From the NCBI GenBank assembly GCA_009193035.1, contig SWDT01000143.1, forward strand, positions 162,258 to 226,257: a DNA stretch of 64,000 nt, read 5' to 3'. Position 1 is the stretch's first letter. Each line of letters starts with the position of its first letter. Below, piece by piece: positions 50,769 to 60,991 of this stretch. Source of the DNA: Halicephalobus mephisto (taxonomy: Eukaryota > Nematoda > Chromadorea > Rhabditida > Panagrolaimidae). The notes under the pieces are model-generated. The model did not search any database. It was given only the letters and a program-made list of their open reading frames with translations, and was not told the DNA's origin. A program made the position numbers and the translations under genes.

Positions 50769-52036
50769 AATCATGGATGAAGATTAGTACGGAAGATTGT
50801 CCCAGGATGACCAAAATTAAAGTGGACAATCTAGTCCCTCCACTGCGCTGCGCGCCAATTTTCTTTCCGAGAGTCGTTCTTTTCATCCTTCAATGGCTAG
50901 AGAATGAGATTAGGTTATTTTGCCACCAATTGATCTAGCTTTACAAGTGGCATTAACTAAATCTCTGTGAGGTTTTTTGAAATTGATAAGTTTTATAAAA
51001 TAACAATACATTATTCGAAAGCTTAATTCTCCGATTTAGGCATAAGTGAAAATGACTGATTTAGAAAAGATCTAGAACGTTTCTTTTCCTTCATCTAGAA
51101 ATAATAGAATATGAATATTGAATAGTTTAAGTATCAAAAACTCGGGATTCTTTTTCATCTTTGAACAAGTAATGAATTCGAAGAATGGCTTGATAAACAA
51201 GAATCTGAGGTATCGGAACGTTGTTCTTTCCTCATATTCTGAAGTCGAACAAATTTACAGAGAATTGGAATTCTATACTAACCTAAACATTCTAAATACC
51301 ATCCATTCTTCCTATTCTGTATCTTGAAGTGGAGAGAATTTGAATAACATGCAATAAATCTACAAATCTGAATCCTCTAAAGATCATCTTGTTTCCCTCA
51401 AAGTGGAAGGGATGTTGAGTGGTTAGAAAAGTTAAAATATTAAATTATGTAGACATCTTTATCAGAAAATCCTTTACAAACTTTCTCTCAAAAGATGAAT
51501 AGAAATTCGTGCCAAAACCAGGTAGAATTTCAATAATATGAAAATTAGATGGAATTGAATGTATCAGATGGATGTCATTTATATATGTATATTGTTATTG
51601 GACAATGATTTATTGTAAAATAAACTCGTTTTTGGAGAGTACTTTGTTGATCGAGTTTTGGACGAAGCAGTCTTAGAAAATATAAAATTATAAAAATTGT
51701 GACTTCTATCTTCTCTATATATCAAAATAAATCCATTTGTCTATTAATTTAATTGTTATATGATTGACAAGTATTCAATCAAAGATTCTTACAATCTTGA
51801 TTTTGATTTCAGTATATAAATGTATTAAATAAATCAGCCCCAGAAAGTACAAAACCCTAAAGGAAATAAGTTCATATGTAAATTGCTTGGCTAAATATTT
51901 TGGATATTATCTAGAACTCTTCCAGGATGTTTTTATAAGAAAATAGTTAAAATTAACTTACCACCGAAATTGAATATATTTCAGTTTTGTGAAAAAAAAT
52001 CTTTTTCTTTTTTCAACTGTTATGGAGCACGGGATC

Positions 52037-52060
52037 AACTCCTACCACGAAAATCCCTAC
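52037..52060 (+). repeat. Dispersed 22-base motif, copy 3
   Basis: CTCCTACCACGAAAATCCCT occurs again, preceded by GGGATCAA; copy 1 at 13013 has ACGCGAA in the same place. The matched core is identical to copy 1. Confidence 0.5.
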
Positions 52061-52214
52061 TACCATAACAAGTTCATCTTTCATCAGTGCGAATTCAATT
52101 TCGTAATAAACGACCGAGTTTACTGAACAAAGAGAAACACAAATTCGGTGTGATATATGACTTTTGTTCTTTTTTTACCGCGTTGCCATTATAAAACGTG
52201 TTTATTGCGAAACC

Positions 52215-52222
52215 TATATAAG
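52215..52222 (+). promoter_or_regulatory. TATA box of the glutathione transferase gene
   Basis: TATATAAG lies 93 bases upstream of the ATG at 52315. A splice acceptor GATTTCAG ends 7 bases before the ATG, so the start codon could follow either a short first intron or a spliced leader. Confidence 0.5.
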
Positions 52223-52314
52223 AGGAATTCTTCTGAGTAAGCACTAAAAGAAAAGATGGGACATACCATAATCCATGATGTTAGGGAATTAAACTGTTTG
52301 ATTTCAGGTGGACA

Positions 52315-53057
52315 ATGGTGAACTACACCTTACTCTACTTTAAATGCAACGGCCTTTCTGGAGGTATTAAGCTTATGTTGGATTACCTGAAGGTTCCGTT
52401 TCATGATAAGACTTTCGAAGAGTCTGAATGGCCTAGTATCAAACCAAGTGAGTTTTCTAGGTTTTAATATTGCAAAAAATACCAATTATTTCTCTGATAT
52501 CATTACTTTTTTCAAAAATAAAGATAATAATTCCAGCTACTCCATTTGGTCAAGTCCCTGTCCTTTATGTCGATGACGACAAGTTCGTTTTCCCCCAGAC
52601 TTTGGCCATCTACCGTTATCTCGCGGCCAAACACGGAACCATGCCCGATTCCCTCGAAGACCGGGCTATTTGTGACGCCTATGGAGATCATATCCAAACT
52701 TACATGACTATGGTCAGTCGCTTCATTGATGCTATTGTGCAGAAGAAGCCAAAGGAACTGATTCAGGAGTACGTTGATGAATTCCAGAAGTTCAGCTATG
52801 AGAGATTTTTCCCTGATCTCAACAAGCAACTGGAGAAGAACGGAACCGGATGGATGATTGGAGATAGACCCTCTTGGATCGACTTTTTCGTCGCGGATAC
52901 CATCGACGAACACCTTTATTGGAGAGATAAGAATGACGACGAAAGTCTTGGAGGACTTCTGAAACATCGTGAGAAGGTCTTCAGTCTTCCTGGTCTCGAG
53001 AAGCGAGTTGAGGAACGAAAGCACCTCTTCCCCCCGAAGGAGGCGTTCAAGTTCTGA
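52315..53057 (+). CDS. Sigma-like glutathione S-transferase
   Basis: Two exons (52315-52447, 52537-53057) join in phase to 217 residues, typical of the nematode sigma-type transferases. The N-terminal thioredoxin fold starts MVNYTLLYFKCNGLSGG, with Tyr-8 in the place of the tyrosine that activates the glutathione thiol. It continues through TTPFGQVPVLYVDDDKF, which includes the cis-proline turn, and FPQTLAIYRYLAAKHG, the glutathione-binding QS-A-I-RYLA motif with Thr in place of Ser. The helical C-terminal domain includes WMIGDRPSWIDFFVAD, matching the conserved GD-P-WADF N-cap. Such enzymes conjugate or reduce electrophiles in the cytosol. The loop after Tyr-8 (KCNGLSGGIKLMLDYL) departs from the usual GRG--E--R pattern, so substrate range may differ. 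A poly(A) signal AATAAA lies at 53204-53209. Confidence 0.92.
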
Positions 53058-53203
53058 AGCAGCTGAATGACGTTTCATTAATGATTTTGCACAGTAAAGA
53101 AATCAATAAGTACTTGGCTTATTGTAACTAAGTTAATAACGAATACAGTAAGTTTTGTAACAGTATTATAAATTCAGTTCGATAATTGCAAGAAAACTTG
53201 GAA

Positions 53204-53209
53204 AATAAA
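53204..53209 (+). terminator. Poly(A) signal of the glutathione transferase gene
   Basis: AATAAA lies 147 bases after the stop codon. No better signal is closer. Confidence 0.5.
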
Positions 53210-53259
53210 TATTCAGAAATCTTTTTGAATGAATGTTTCCATGATTTAAAAATAGTTGA

Positions 53260-54990
53260 GATTTTTGGAAAATTGTCTGACAACTTTTAGAAAAAACTCT
53301 ATCATACCAGGATAAGGTCTTCAAGAACTGATTCTGACTTCTAGGAATCTATGTGAAAACAAAGCAAGATCTTTAAGAATTAGCCCGGAAGTTTGTAAAA
53401 TTTATATTCCAGTAGGATGTTTTCAGACACATGAAACTTAATTTCTGAGGTTTTCCAGAACACACCGAAAGAATTCAAAACTTTCCAGATTCTTATAGAA
53501 GTCTCTAGAGTCCTATAATATTGAAAAACTTTCTATAACTTCAGAGATTCCTAAAAGAGAATTTTTCACAAATTTATTGAATACTTTCGAGGCTTTTTAG
53601 AATCTTGAGGAAATCTTTGGAGTATTTTAGAATCTACTATAAAGTAGTAAATTTCTCGGAAATGTCAGAACAGTTTCTTCAGACTTTTGGAAGTAATTGA
53701 GAATTCCCAGAATCTTCTTCAGAAACAACTTCAAAACTTGGTATTCAAAAAAGAATTTGAAATTCTCAAAAACAGGTATTATTGGCAGAAAAGTTTCAGA
53801 ATTCAAGTTTTTCAAATTCCAGATTTTGCATATCATTCCTCAATCCTGATTTAAGATTCAAAATCTACGGGTTTGATTACTCCATTTTATATATTTCTTC
53901 CAATATCCTCTTTCCTACTCCCTCGAACCTATTTAATCTTTTTAATCACCTCTGAACTTCTTTGTTTTCTGAGGGGTCTTAGATGAAAATTAGGAACTAT
54001 TGTTATTTTCTGTAATATTTTAAAATTGAATCTGGAAAACTTGAAACGTTATTCTATTTATTTAATCACTAAGGTAATGAAGCAAACGACCGACTTTTTT
54101 TAGTGTTGTTTTAATCTATTCTTTGAAAATCCCTCAGTAAAGGAAAAAATCTCTCATAAGTTTATTTCTTAAGTCTGACCTTGCTTTATATTTCAACACC
54201 CAATTTTTAATAAAAATTAGCATCTTGAGAGATTTGTGATTGATTTTATTATAAAAGTATACTTGGTGAAATACCACTTCCTTCTGGTGATTGAATAATT
54301 ATTGTTTCTTTGGGACTTTTCTTTTATCAGCGTTGATCCCATTTTGTTGAAATCAATTATTTGATCATTCCACTAAATTTTAAAATATTTCAGCAGTTTA
54401 TATGGGATTTATACCGATATCATTATTTTCCATTGAATTCAAAGAACTTTAACGGGATTTCTAGAAGTTCCAGAACTTTTCATAAAATTTTGGAAATCTT
54501 CAAAAATATGTATGTCATTATCAAATGCTTGAAAACTTAATGAAATTCTTGAAAGCTGGAACCTTCCATTAAACTTCACAAGGTTCTAGTTATCTCCACA
54601 ATATTTCATACTATTATAGTAGTTTATATTAACTTTTCAAAATTTCTAGAACATTCTATTAGATTCTGGAGATTATAAATAGTCTCCAAACTCACTACTA
54701 GACCCTAAAATTTGCACAAGCTTCTGGAGAATTCAAAAGTTTCTAGTGGACACTGAAAAGGTTTGATAATGTTCATTATATCATCGGTGATTCTGGAATC
54801 CTCTATTGGCTTTTTAAAATGTAAATAGAATTATAGAGGGTTTTTAAATTTTCCCTTATGTTCTTCAATATATTAAAAGATTTCACCATAATGCAAAAAT
54901 CAGGAAATTTTGATTATTTTCAAACATTGTAAAAGTCCGTGTAAAATTCTCGAGACTATAGAGCTTTTCATTGACTTCAGTAAAATTCTA
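53260..54990. repeat. Long TTCnnGAA-rich repeat region
   Basis: Dense short phrases such as TTTCCAGATTCTTATAGAAG, TTCTAGAA at 54459-54466 directly followed by TTCCAGAA at 54468-54475, GGAACCTTCCATTAAACTTC (54557) and AGAACATTCTATTAGATTC occur at intervals of roughly 10-40 bases. The same vocabulary fills the intronic blocks at 20.8-21.5, 24.3-24.8 and 28.8-29.4 kb. No frame is open. Confidence 0.6.
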
Positions 54991-57544
54991 AATGTTTTAG
55001 TGATATTTCTAACAGTTGAAGAGTCCATTGTTTGATTTTGAGTATTGAAAAGATGTCTAAAATATTCTATTTCATTCATAATAAACAACATTCGATCCAA
55101 ATTGATTTTAACATCTCTTTATTTCTTGGATATCTTTATCACAAATTTCAATCAAATCGAGTATTGCTTCATTCCAGAACGAAGTGAATTTGGGCAATGA
55201 ACCCTCAAGTCTATGAGCTGACACTCTCACGGGAAGAGAACTCCAAAAAAGGGCAATGAAAGAAGAGTACGTGCATCTTACAAAAAGAGTGGGCATGGTT
55301 TTTATTCTTTCCTTTTCTTGGAGAGTTCTTCTTAAAATATTAATATTATTATGAAATAGCTTCAACACTGATTTCCAGTTGTTCTCAGAAACATCTAGAA
55401 TTTTGAACTCAAAAGTTGGTTTCAAAAAGGAGTATGGAATCGGATGCATCAGAAGCTTCTATAAAATTTATGTAGACTTCAGAGTAGTTCTGGAAGTTCT
55501 CACAGAATTTCAGAGAAAAACAAAACTTCCACTGGGTTCTGTTTTGTTACAAAAATATGAAATATTTTAAACGTTCTAAACCCTTTGACTGTAATCTGGG
55601 AGGTCTCGCAACCCCTTACATTATTGACTATCAGCTATAACTTTTACCAGAGTTTGAAGAATTTGAGAATTGTTTTGATAATAATCTATATTTGAGTAGT
55701 TCTGAGAGTTAGAAAACAGTTGGTTGATTTCAGGAAGAGTTCGGAATCATCTTCTAGATTCTCAAGTTTTGTATTATATGCTGGGAAGCTATGGGAACCT
55801 ATATCAAAATACTCTGATATTCATTGTTTTATCCTATGACCTTCTGACCTCCAAAAATTGTCAGAAATATCCCAATAGAATATTTGAATTACAGTGAAGT
55901 TGAAATATTTCACTACATTAGTAGCTAATATTAAAAAATTCTTAAATTATTAATTTGAACTCCTGAAATGCAATGAAACAATTCGAAGGAATAAATAGTC
56001 TCAGAAGTCTTCTAGAAACACCATAACACTATGAGTACTCCCTTTGAGAACAATTTAAAAGATCTGTGATTCTCACAATTCAAATAACTTGCCTTGAAAT
56101 AATTGACATTTTAGGAGAAACAGTAAGAAAACTGATGATTTCAAAAGTTAATTTTCTAAATTTCTAGAACCTTTAGAAATAGTGAAACCTTTATTCAACT
56201 CAGAAAGAATCTATAGGTTTTAATCATTTGTACATTTGTAGATTCTCTGTGATCTTTTGTTTTGAAGATCTGTGAACACTGCTGAAGTAGCCGTTAAGAT
56301 ATCAACAAACTAGGATCCTCGGAAAAGTTGATTTGTTTCAATTTTGACTACTATTCATGTTTTCTATAAAAATGAGAAGGAATGGATCCAGAGATCTCAA
56401 ATCATTCTCTGTATTAAATACAATTCAGCTCCTCAATTCACAAAAGAAGAAAGGAAGGTAGTATTTAGGAGGTTTGAACGTTGTTAATTTTCATCTGATC
56501 TGTATTTTCGAAAAACCAAATAAAAAAAAGTGATTTATAAATGTATATTCTTAATTCAGAGACTACTCGGTGTTATTAAACGAGAATCGAAAACACTGAG
56601 ATATATCGTCCACTTCAACTGTTCATTTTTGCATTTTGAGAAATACATTTCTCTGTTTAGGGAATAAACTGGGAAAGATTATTTAAAAATATCTTTTTTC
56701 TTTAAGTTTTGGAACACTCTCCATATTAATTCAAAATACTCAAGAATCTTAGGAGTACTGCGCATTAAAAAATATTCAATTGCCTTAAATTTAGAAACTA
56801 ATCTGAAATTAACAGAATAGTTAAAATAACAAAAAGATGTGAATCCCACTCTCCTCGTTACTTCTTTTGTCTTCTTCAATCAGAAATGTAATTATAAATT
56901 TGGAGGAGTCAGGTTCCTTTAAGGTGTTTATTTTCTGATTTCACTTTCTGAAAGAAGTATTAGAAATTGAGTATCAGCAATTCTTGATTATTTTAACTAA
57001 ATTTGTCAATTATTACTGCGTGAAGAGTTGAAGAAAGATATTGACAAAATAAGGTGAAGTTCTTCGTGTTTTTAATTTTTCACTTCAAATTTCATTTGTT
57101 TTGTAGATTCTAAGGGAATTCAGGAAGATTGAGTTCTTAGTTGACAACTTTTAACCATCCAGATTGTCCAGTTCACCCGAATAACAGTTTGAACAATAAG
57201 TCAGATACATAATTCGCAGAAAAATAAATTTATTAACTTTGAAGTGTAGTTTCTTCTTTTTAGAAAAGAATTAAACAATTCGGAGCAGACTAGGTTCTCT
57301 AAACTGTTAATTTTTTACGCTCCTTGCAGAAACTATTCTTAATTCATCTCTGAGGGCACAAGAATAGACAAATTTGTAACAATTCTTGATTCTGTTATTT
57401 AGAGAGGATACTTCGGAAAATCAAGTTGGAGATGTGACTTTCTTCTCACTTATAATCAATGGAAATATTGTGATGATTGAAAAGATTTCATCACACCTCT
57501 GACTGATGGAAAAGAATGGAATCTAGTGAACAAAATCACCTCTC

Positions 57545-57662
57545 GCTAGGGGTCAAACCAGGGTGAAAGCACGCCATCCCGTCCGATCTGGCCAGTGAAA
57601 CGCCCTAGGGCTCGATTAGTACTTGGATCGGAGACGTCCTGGGAATCTCCAGTGCTCCTAGC
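57545..57662 (+). rRNA. 5S rRNA-like gene, structure-preserving variant
   Basis: This 118-base unit contains two hallmark 5S blocks: the CACGCCATCCCGTCCGATCT segment (57570-57590) and the internal pol III control region ATTAGTACTTGGATCGGAGA with the following CG-CCTGGGAATC (57615-57647). Length and spacing match nuclear 5S rRNA (about 119). The ends GCTAGGGG and GCTCCTAGC pair as helix I. AGGGTG (about 57560) and CGCCCT (about 57601) pair as helix II. From memory, C. elegans 5S has different bases in both helices, so the pairing is kept while the sequence differs. A run TTCTTTTTT follows directly, a pol III terminator. It may be an expressed variant 5S gene or a recent pseudogene. I cannot see the species' main 5S array to compare. 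Confidence 0.7.
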
Positions 57663-59884
57663 TTCTTTTTTGTTCCTCTCCCGAACTGGTGAGAGGAAAT
57701 TTTGAACGAGAGAGTGTCTTCGGTCCTCTCACCTCGTTCTCACATCCTCTCTTCTGCTCAGTTTTTAAAACTGGGACTTTAGAGGTTGACTCCTCTTCAT
57801 TGATCTTAGAAATATATTTCTAATTATTTACCAACTTAAAAACAATGATAGTCATTGGTTAATTTTTCAGTCCCATAAGTTTTGACAAAATTGAACCATA
57901 ATTATTAATGAAAACAAAACAGTTATTTTTTTAGATAATTAATTGACATTGAGAACTGAAGAAGTCTTCGAAACCTGAAAATTTCTAGGATCCTTGGTTT
58001 CAGATATTAGTTTCAAGTCTTTATTTGGATATCAAGAAGATGTTGGAACCTTCCATGATTATTTAGAAGGTTAGAAAACCTTTTACATTATTCTAGACGA
58101 CTCCAGGAGCTTAACGTTTTTAAAGATCCAAAGAACTTGATCCAACTTTAGGATATCTTGGAAATTTCTATTAGGTGATATGAGATCTTCATATTTCTCA
58201 TAATTTTGAAAGTTCCATATAAATAGAGAGGATTCCAAATTCTTCTCCAAGGTTCTTGAGTTTGAAGATTTCCAAGAGATCGGTTCTTCTGTGGCCCCCA
58301 ACTTTCCGATTTAGATAATTATGGGTATCTTTTAATGAGGAATTAAACAAAGTAGAACCGATTCATAGCGTTGGAGTTGATTAGTCTCTGAATCTTTTGT
58401 TCATTGAAACAATATATTAGGAGAATGTTCAGAAATTCAGGTTGTTCTATTTATTAGTTCTTATCCATTTTGAAGTATTGGAAAACACACTGAAAGACGG
58501 ATAGTTTCGAGGAAATTCAAAATCTGACATTTCTAAGATACTATCCACGACTATTTCAGGAGAGTTGGAAACTAGGTAGTTGAGTAAATAAATTAATTCT
58601 TAAAATAAGTGAGGAGTTATTTGTTCCGTAATGGGATCTGATAAATGAATGAGTCAGAAGATGTAACTCTTTGGATCACTCAGACATTATTTATAAAGTA
58701 AAATAAGAATTGGAAAACCTGAAGAGGATAGTACCCACAATTTCCGAGTATTTGAATTGTTTGGATACTATTTCATTAATGAGAAGGAATCTCTGATTAT
58801 AACCAATATTCCTCATTCTTTTAGTTTCACTTTTTTAAGACTATTTCAACACGATGAAAGTTGTTAGAGAACTAGAAGAGATGTGGACACTCTCGGACAA
58901 GTCTAGGGGTTTTATTCATTTGTATGATAGTCATTTAACAGTGTTAAAGATGAGCTTGTATTCAGTTTCATATGATATCACATTTTGTGATGTTTATCAT
59001 ATGAGAATTCGGTGGAGCTTTTGATCCAACTTGGAAAAGCTTTGTTTGTATATATTTCATTTCGAGGTTCTAACTCAAGGTTTTATTAAGTTATTTAAAG
59101 ATTTTGAGAAGAGTACGATCTGTTTAGGATCTTTACTTAATTATTGAGGTTTTGAGTTTCATGAGTTGTTTGAAATAAAGGGTCAGTTTCTTTGATATTC
59201 AAATTCTCTAGTATTATGGAATTCAGACTGTAATATATGTGGGATATCGTGGAAAACAAAATTCTGAATTGAATAGTTCAAAACATTTCAGAATTCGATT
59301 GTTTTTTATTTATGGAAAATTATTTTGGAAACTTTTTTATAACTATGCTTCAAAAATGACCATATCTTAGTGAATAGGAGGTCAGAAGAGATATCAATGT
59401 ACTTATAATTACAGTGATACAAATATATCTGAAATACAGCTGAACCATGTCTTTCTGTCCCTCCTAGAGGAAGATATGAAATAGTGTCTTATGACCCCCA
59501 ACACAGTTCATATTTGACAAATTTCATTCACCATAACAACTAAGGGCTGACTTTTTGAAATGTTGTTAAGAAATACTTATTACATGATCCTATAATATCA
59601 TATCAATATCTTTTTTACTTAAATTTAGAGAAAAAAGTGATTAAATTAGTTAAAAATATCAATGTGTTTTTTAGATAAAATACAATTCTTTTTTCACTTT
59701 TACTGCTTATCTAGTTTGTAAGAACTATGTTCACTCCATAAATATGTCAATAGGTGTTTATTGACAATGGAAAGAAATACATTTCATTAAAAATCTAGTT
59801 TCAAACCGAAGACAAAGTGAATAAGAGAAAATTTGCCATTGGCTCTGAAGCGGTGATTGAAAAAATAAAGAATTTTGAGAATTT

Positions 59885-59957
59885 GTTTAAACGGTTTAGT
59901 GGTTAAAATTAAAACTTTTAAGCCGCTTAAACTGCCGAGGTTCGATTCCCGCAGGGC
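59885..59957 (+). repeat. tRNA-derived element (SINE head or tRNA pseudogene)
   Basis: GGTTTAGTGGTTAAAATT (59893-59910) matches a tRNA D-arm and A-box like that of glutamate or aspartate tRNA. GAGGTTCGATTCCCGC (59937-59952) matches a T-arm and B-box at the right distance. The middle TTTAAGCCGCTTAAA is a perfect inverted repeat where the anticodon arm should be, but has no uridine-33/anticodon pattern, and the acceptor arms do not pair. It is therefore not a working tRNA. The following sequence changes into tandem repeats, as happens at the tails of tRNA-derived SINEs. Confidence 0.5.
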
Positions 59958-60007
59958 ACAAGAATTTCGAATTGTCCCTCATGAGTAATAGGACAGTGGC
60001 AATATCG

Positions 60008-60335
60008 GAGGATAGGGTACCAGAAGTGGAGCATAGGGTAACAGAAGGCGAGGATGGGGTAGCAGAAATGAAGAATAGGGTAGTAGGTAGGGAGATTACT
60101 GTAACAAGAAAGGAATACTGTAATAATGAAAAAGAAAGGAATACTGTAATATAAAAATAGGATACTGTAACAGGGAAAATAGGTATGATAATAGGCCGAG
60201 GAGTACGGTAACAAGAAAAAGGTATACTGTAACAGGGAATGTGGATACTGTAACAGGGAAAATAGGAAATAGCAAGGAATACGGTAACAAGAAAAAGGTA
60301 TACTGTAACAGGGAAAAGGATACTGTAACATAAAG
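60008..60335 (+). repeat. Two abutting minisatellites, 21 bp and about 18-20 bp units
   Basis: Four exact-length 21-base units occupy 60008-60091 (GAGGATAGGGTACCAGAAGTG, GAGCATAGGGTAACAGAAGGC and two more). From about 60096 a second repeat takes over with the core GGNATACTGTAACAGGGAAAA or GTAACAAGAAAAAGGTATAC, around ten units to 60335. The second array reads open on the minus strand for 150 codons, but only as low-complexity tyrosine/leucine/proline text, so it is not a gene. Confidence 0.8.
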
Positions 60336-60878
60336 TAAAAATTAAAATGGAAAAATAGTGTTACTTCGCTTCTCTGACAGAATTTCACTTTCCACATTCC
60401 TTGATCGAAAAAGTGATGATTCCTCTAGATTTGAAGAGCAAAATATGCATCATAGGGTAATCGAACCCGTAGATTCCGACTCTGAAGTCAGAATTGAGGA
60501 CTGACTTTAAATTCAGGAGATTCTGTCCCGAATTCTGAAGTTTCTGCTTTTATCGATAATGTCTGACATTCGAAGGTTCAAAAATCAGATAATAAGCTCT
60601 GAAATCATTTGGAAGGTATTAGGTGGATATCTGGAAACTGCTGTAGTGATATCAATCATTAGTATTAATCTGATAAATATAGAATATAATGAAATTCTCC
60701 ATTCAGTTGATGTCTAAGAGAAGGAACAACTCTTAATTCGACTCTTTATTTTTCTAGGAAGAGAAAGAACATTTCAAAATTTAATCATATTGAAACTGTT
60801 CTGCAATCTCTCAGAGCAAATTAACGGATCTTCCCCATCTGTTGCCAATTGGTTCAACCATCTGAGTAACAAAAAAGA

Positions 60879-60991
60879 GCTAGGAGCACTGGAGATTCCC
60901 AGGACGTCTCCGATCCAAGTACTAATCAGCCCTAGGACGTTTCACTGGCCAGATCGGAGGGATGCGTGTCTCACCTGGTTTGACCCCTAGC
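60879..60991 (-). pseudogene. Second 5S rRNA-like unit, inverted and slightly decayed
   Basis: On the minus strand this 113-base unit matches the one at 57545 with, by my hand alignment, two substitutions and five single-base gaps. The helix I ends (GCTAGGGG, GCTCCTAGC), the internal control region and the T run (CTCTTTTTTG) are intact. The gaps fall in the 5' half (CACGCATCCCTCCG), which disturbs helix II (AGGTG facing CGTCCT). It is therefore more likely a pseudogene. The flanks share only a few bases with the first copy: TCGCTAGGGGTC on one side and TTTTTTGTT on the other. Confidence 0.6.

Larger units (their letters stand above)
50769..52314. other. Divergent upstream region of bcl-7 and the glutathione transferase
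   Basis: No coding sequence is supported. The first 150 bases upstream of bcl-7 include a GC-richer stretch (CTCCACTGCGCTGCGCGCC) likely to be its promoter. 51.1-52.0 kb is AT-rich with nothing identifiable. The third copy of the 22-base dispersed motif is at 52037, and a TATA box precedes the transferase gene. Confidence 0.5.

Noticed and set aside
55108..55449. A 113-codon minus-strand frame with mildly protein-like text
   Set aside because: No motif, splice site, neighbour exon or leader acceptor supports it, and it lies inside AT-rich repeat-like DNA. It could be a decayed fragment, but I cannot support a gene.
59927..60397. A 156-codon open frame on the minus strand rich in tyrosine, proline, leucine and phenylalanine
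   Set aside because: It is only the translation of the minisatellite at 60096-60335; unit repeats explain its openness, and there are no splice or start signals.
60455..60515. A second tRNA-like T-arm (minus strand GGGTTCGATTACCC) with a neighbouring hairpin
   Set aside because: The B-box consensus fails at its conserved C, there is no A box at the right distance, and the adjacent TTCTGACT/AGTCGGAA hairpin has a 4-base loop, not an anticodon loop.
57545..60991. A spliced-leader (SL1) gene next to the 5S-like units, as in worm 5S rDNA repeats
   Set aside because: I looked for GGTTTAATTACCCAAG on both strands near the two units and did not find it, so these are not ordinary 5S-SL1 repeat units.
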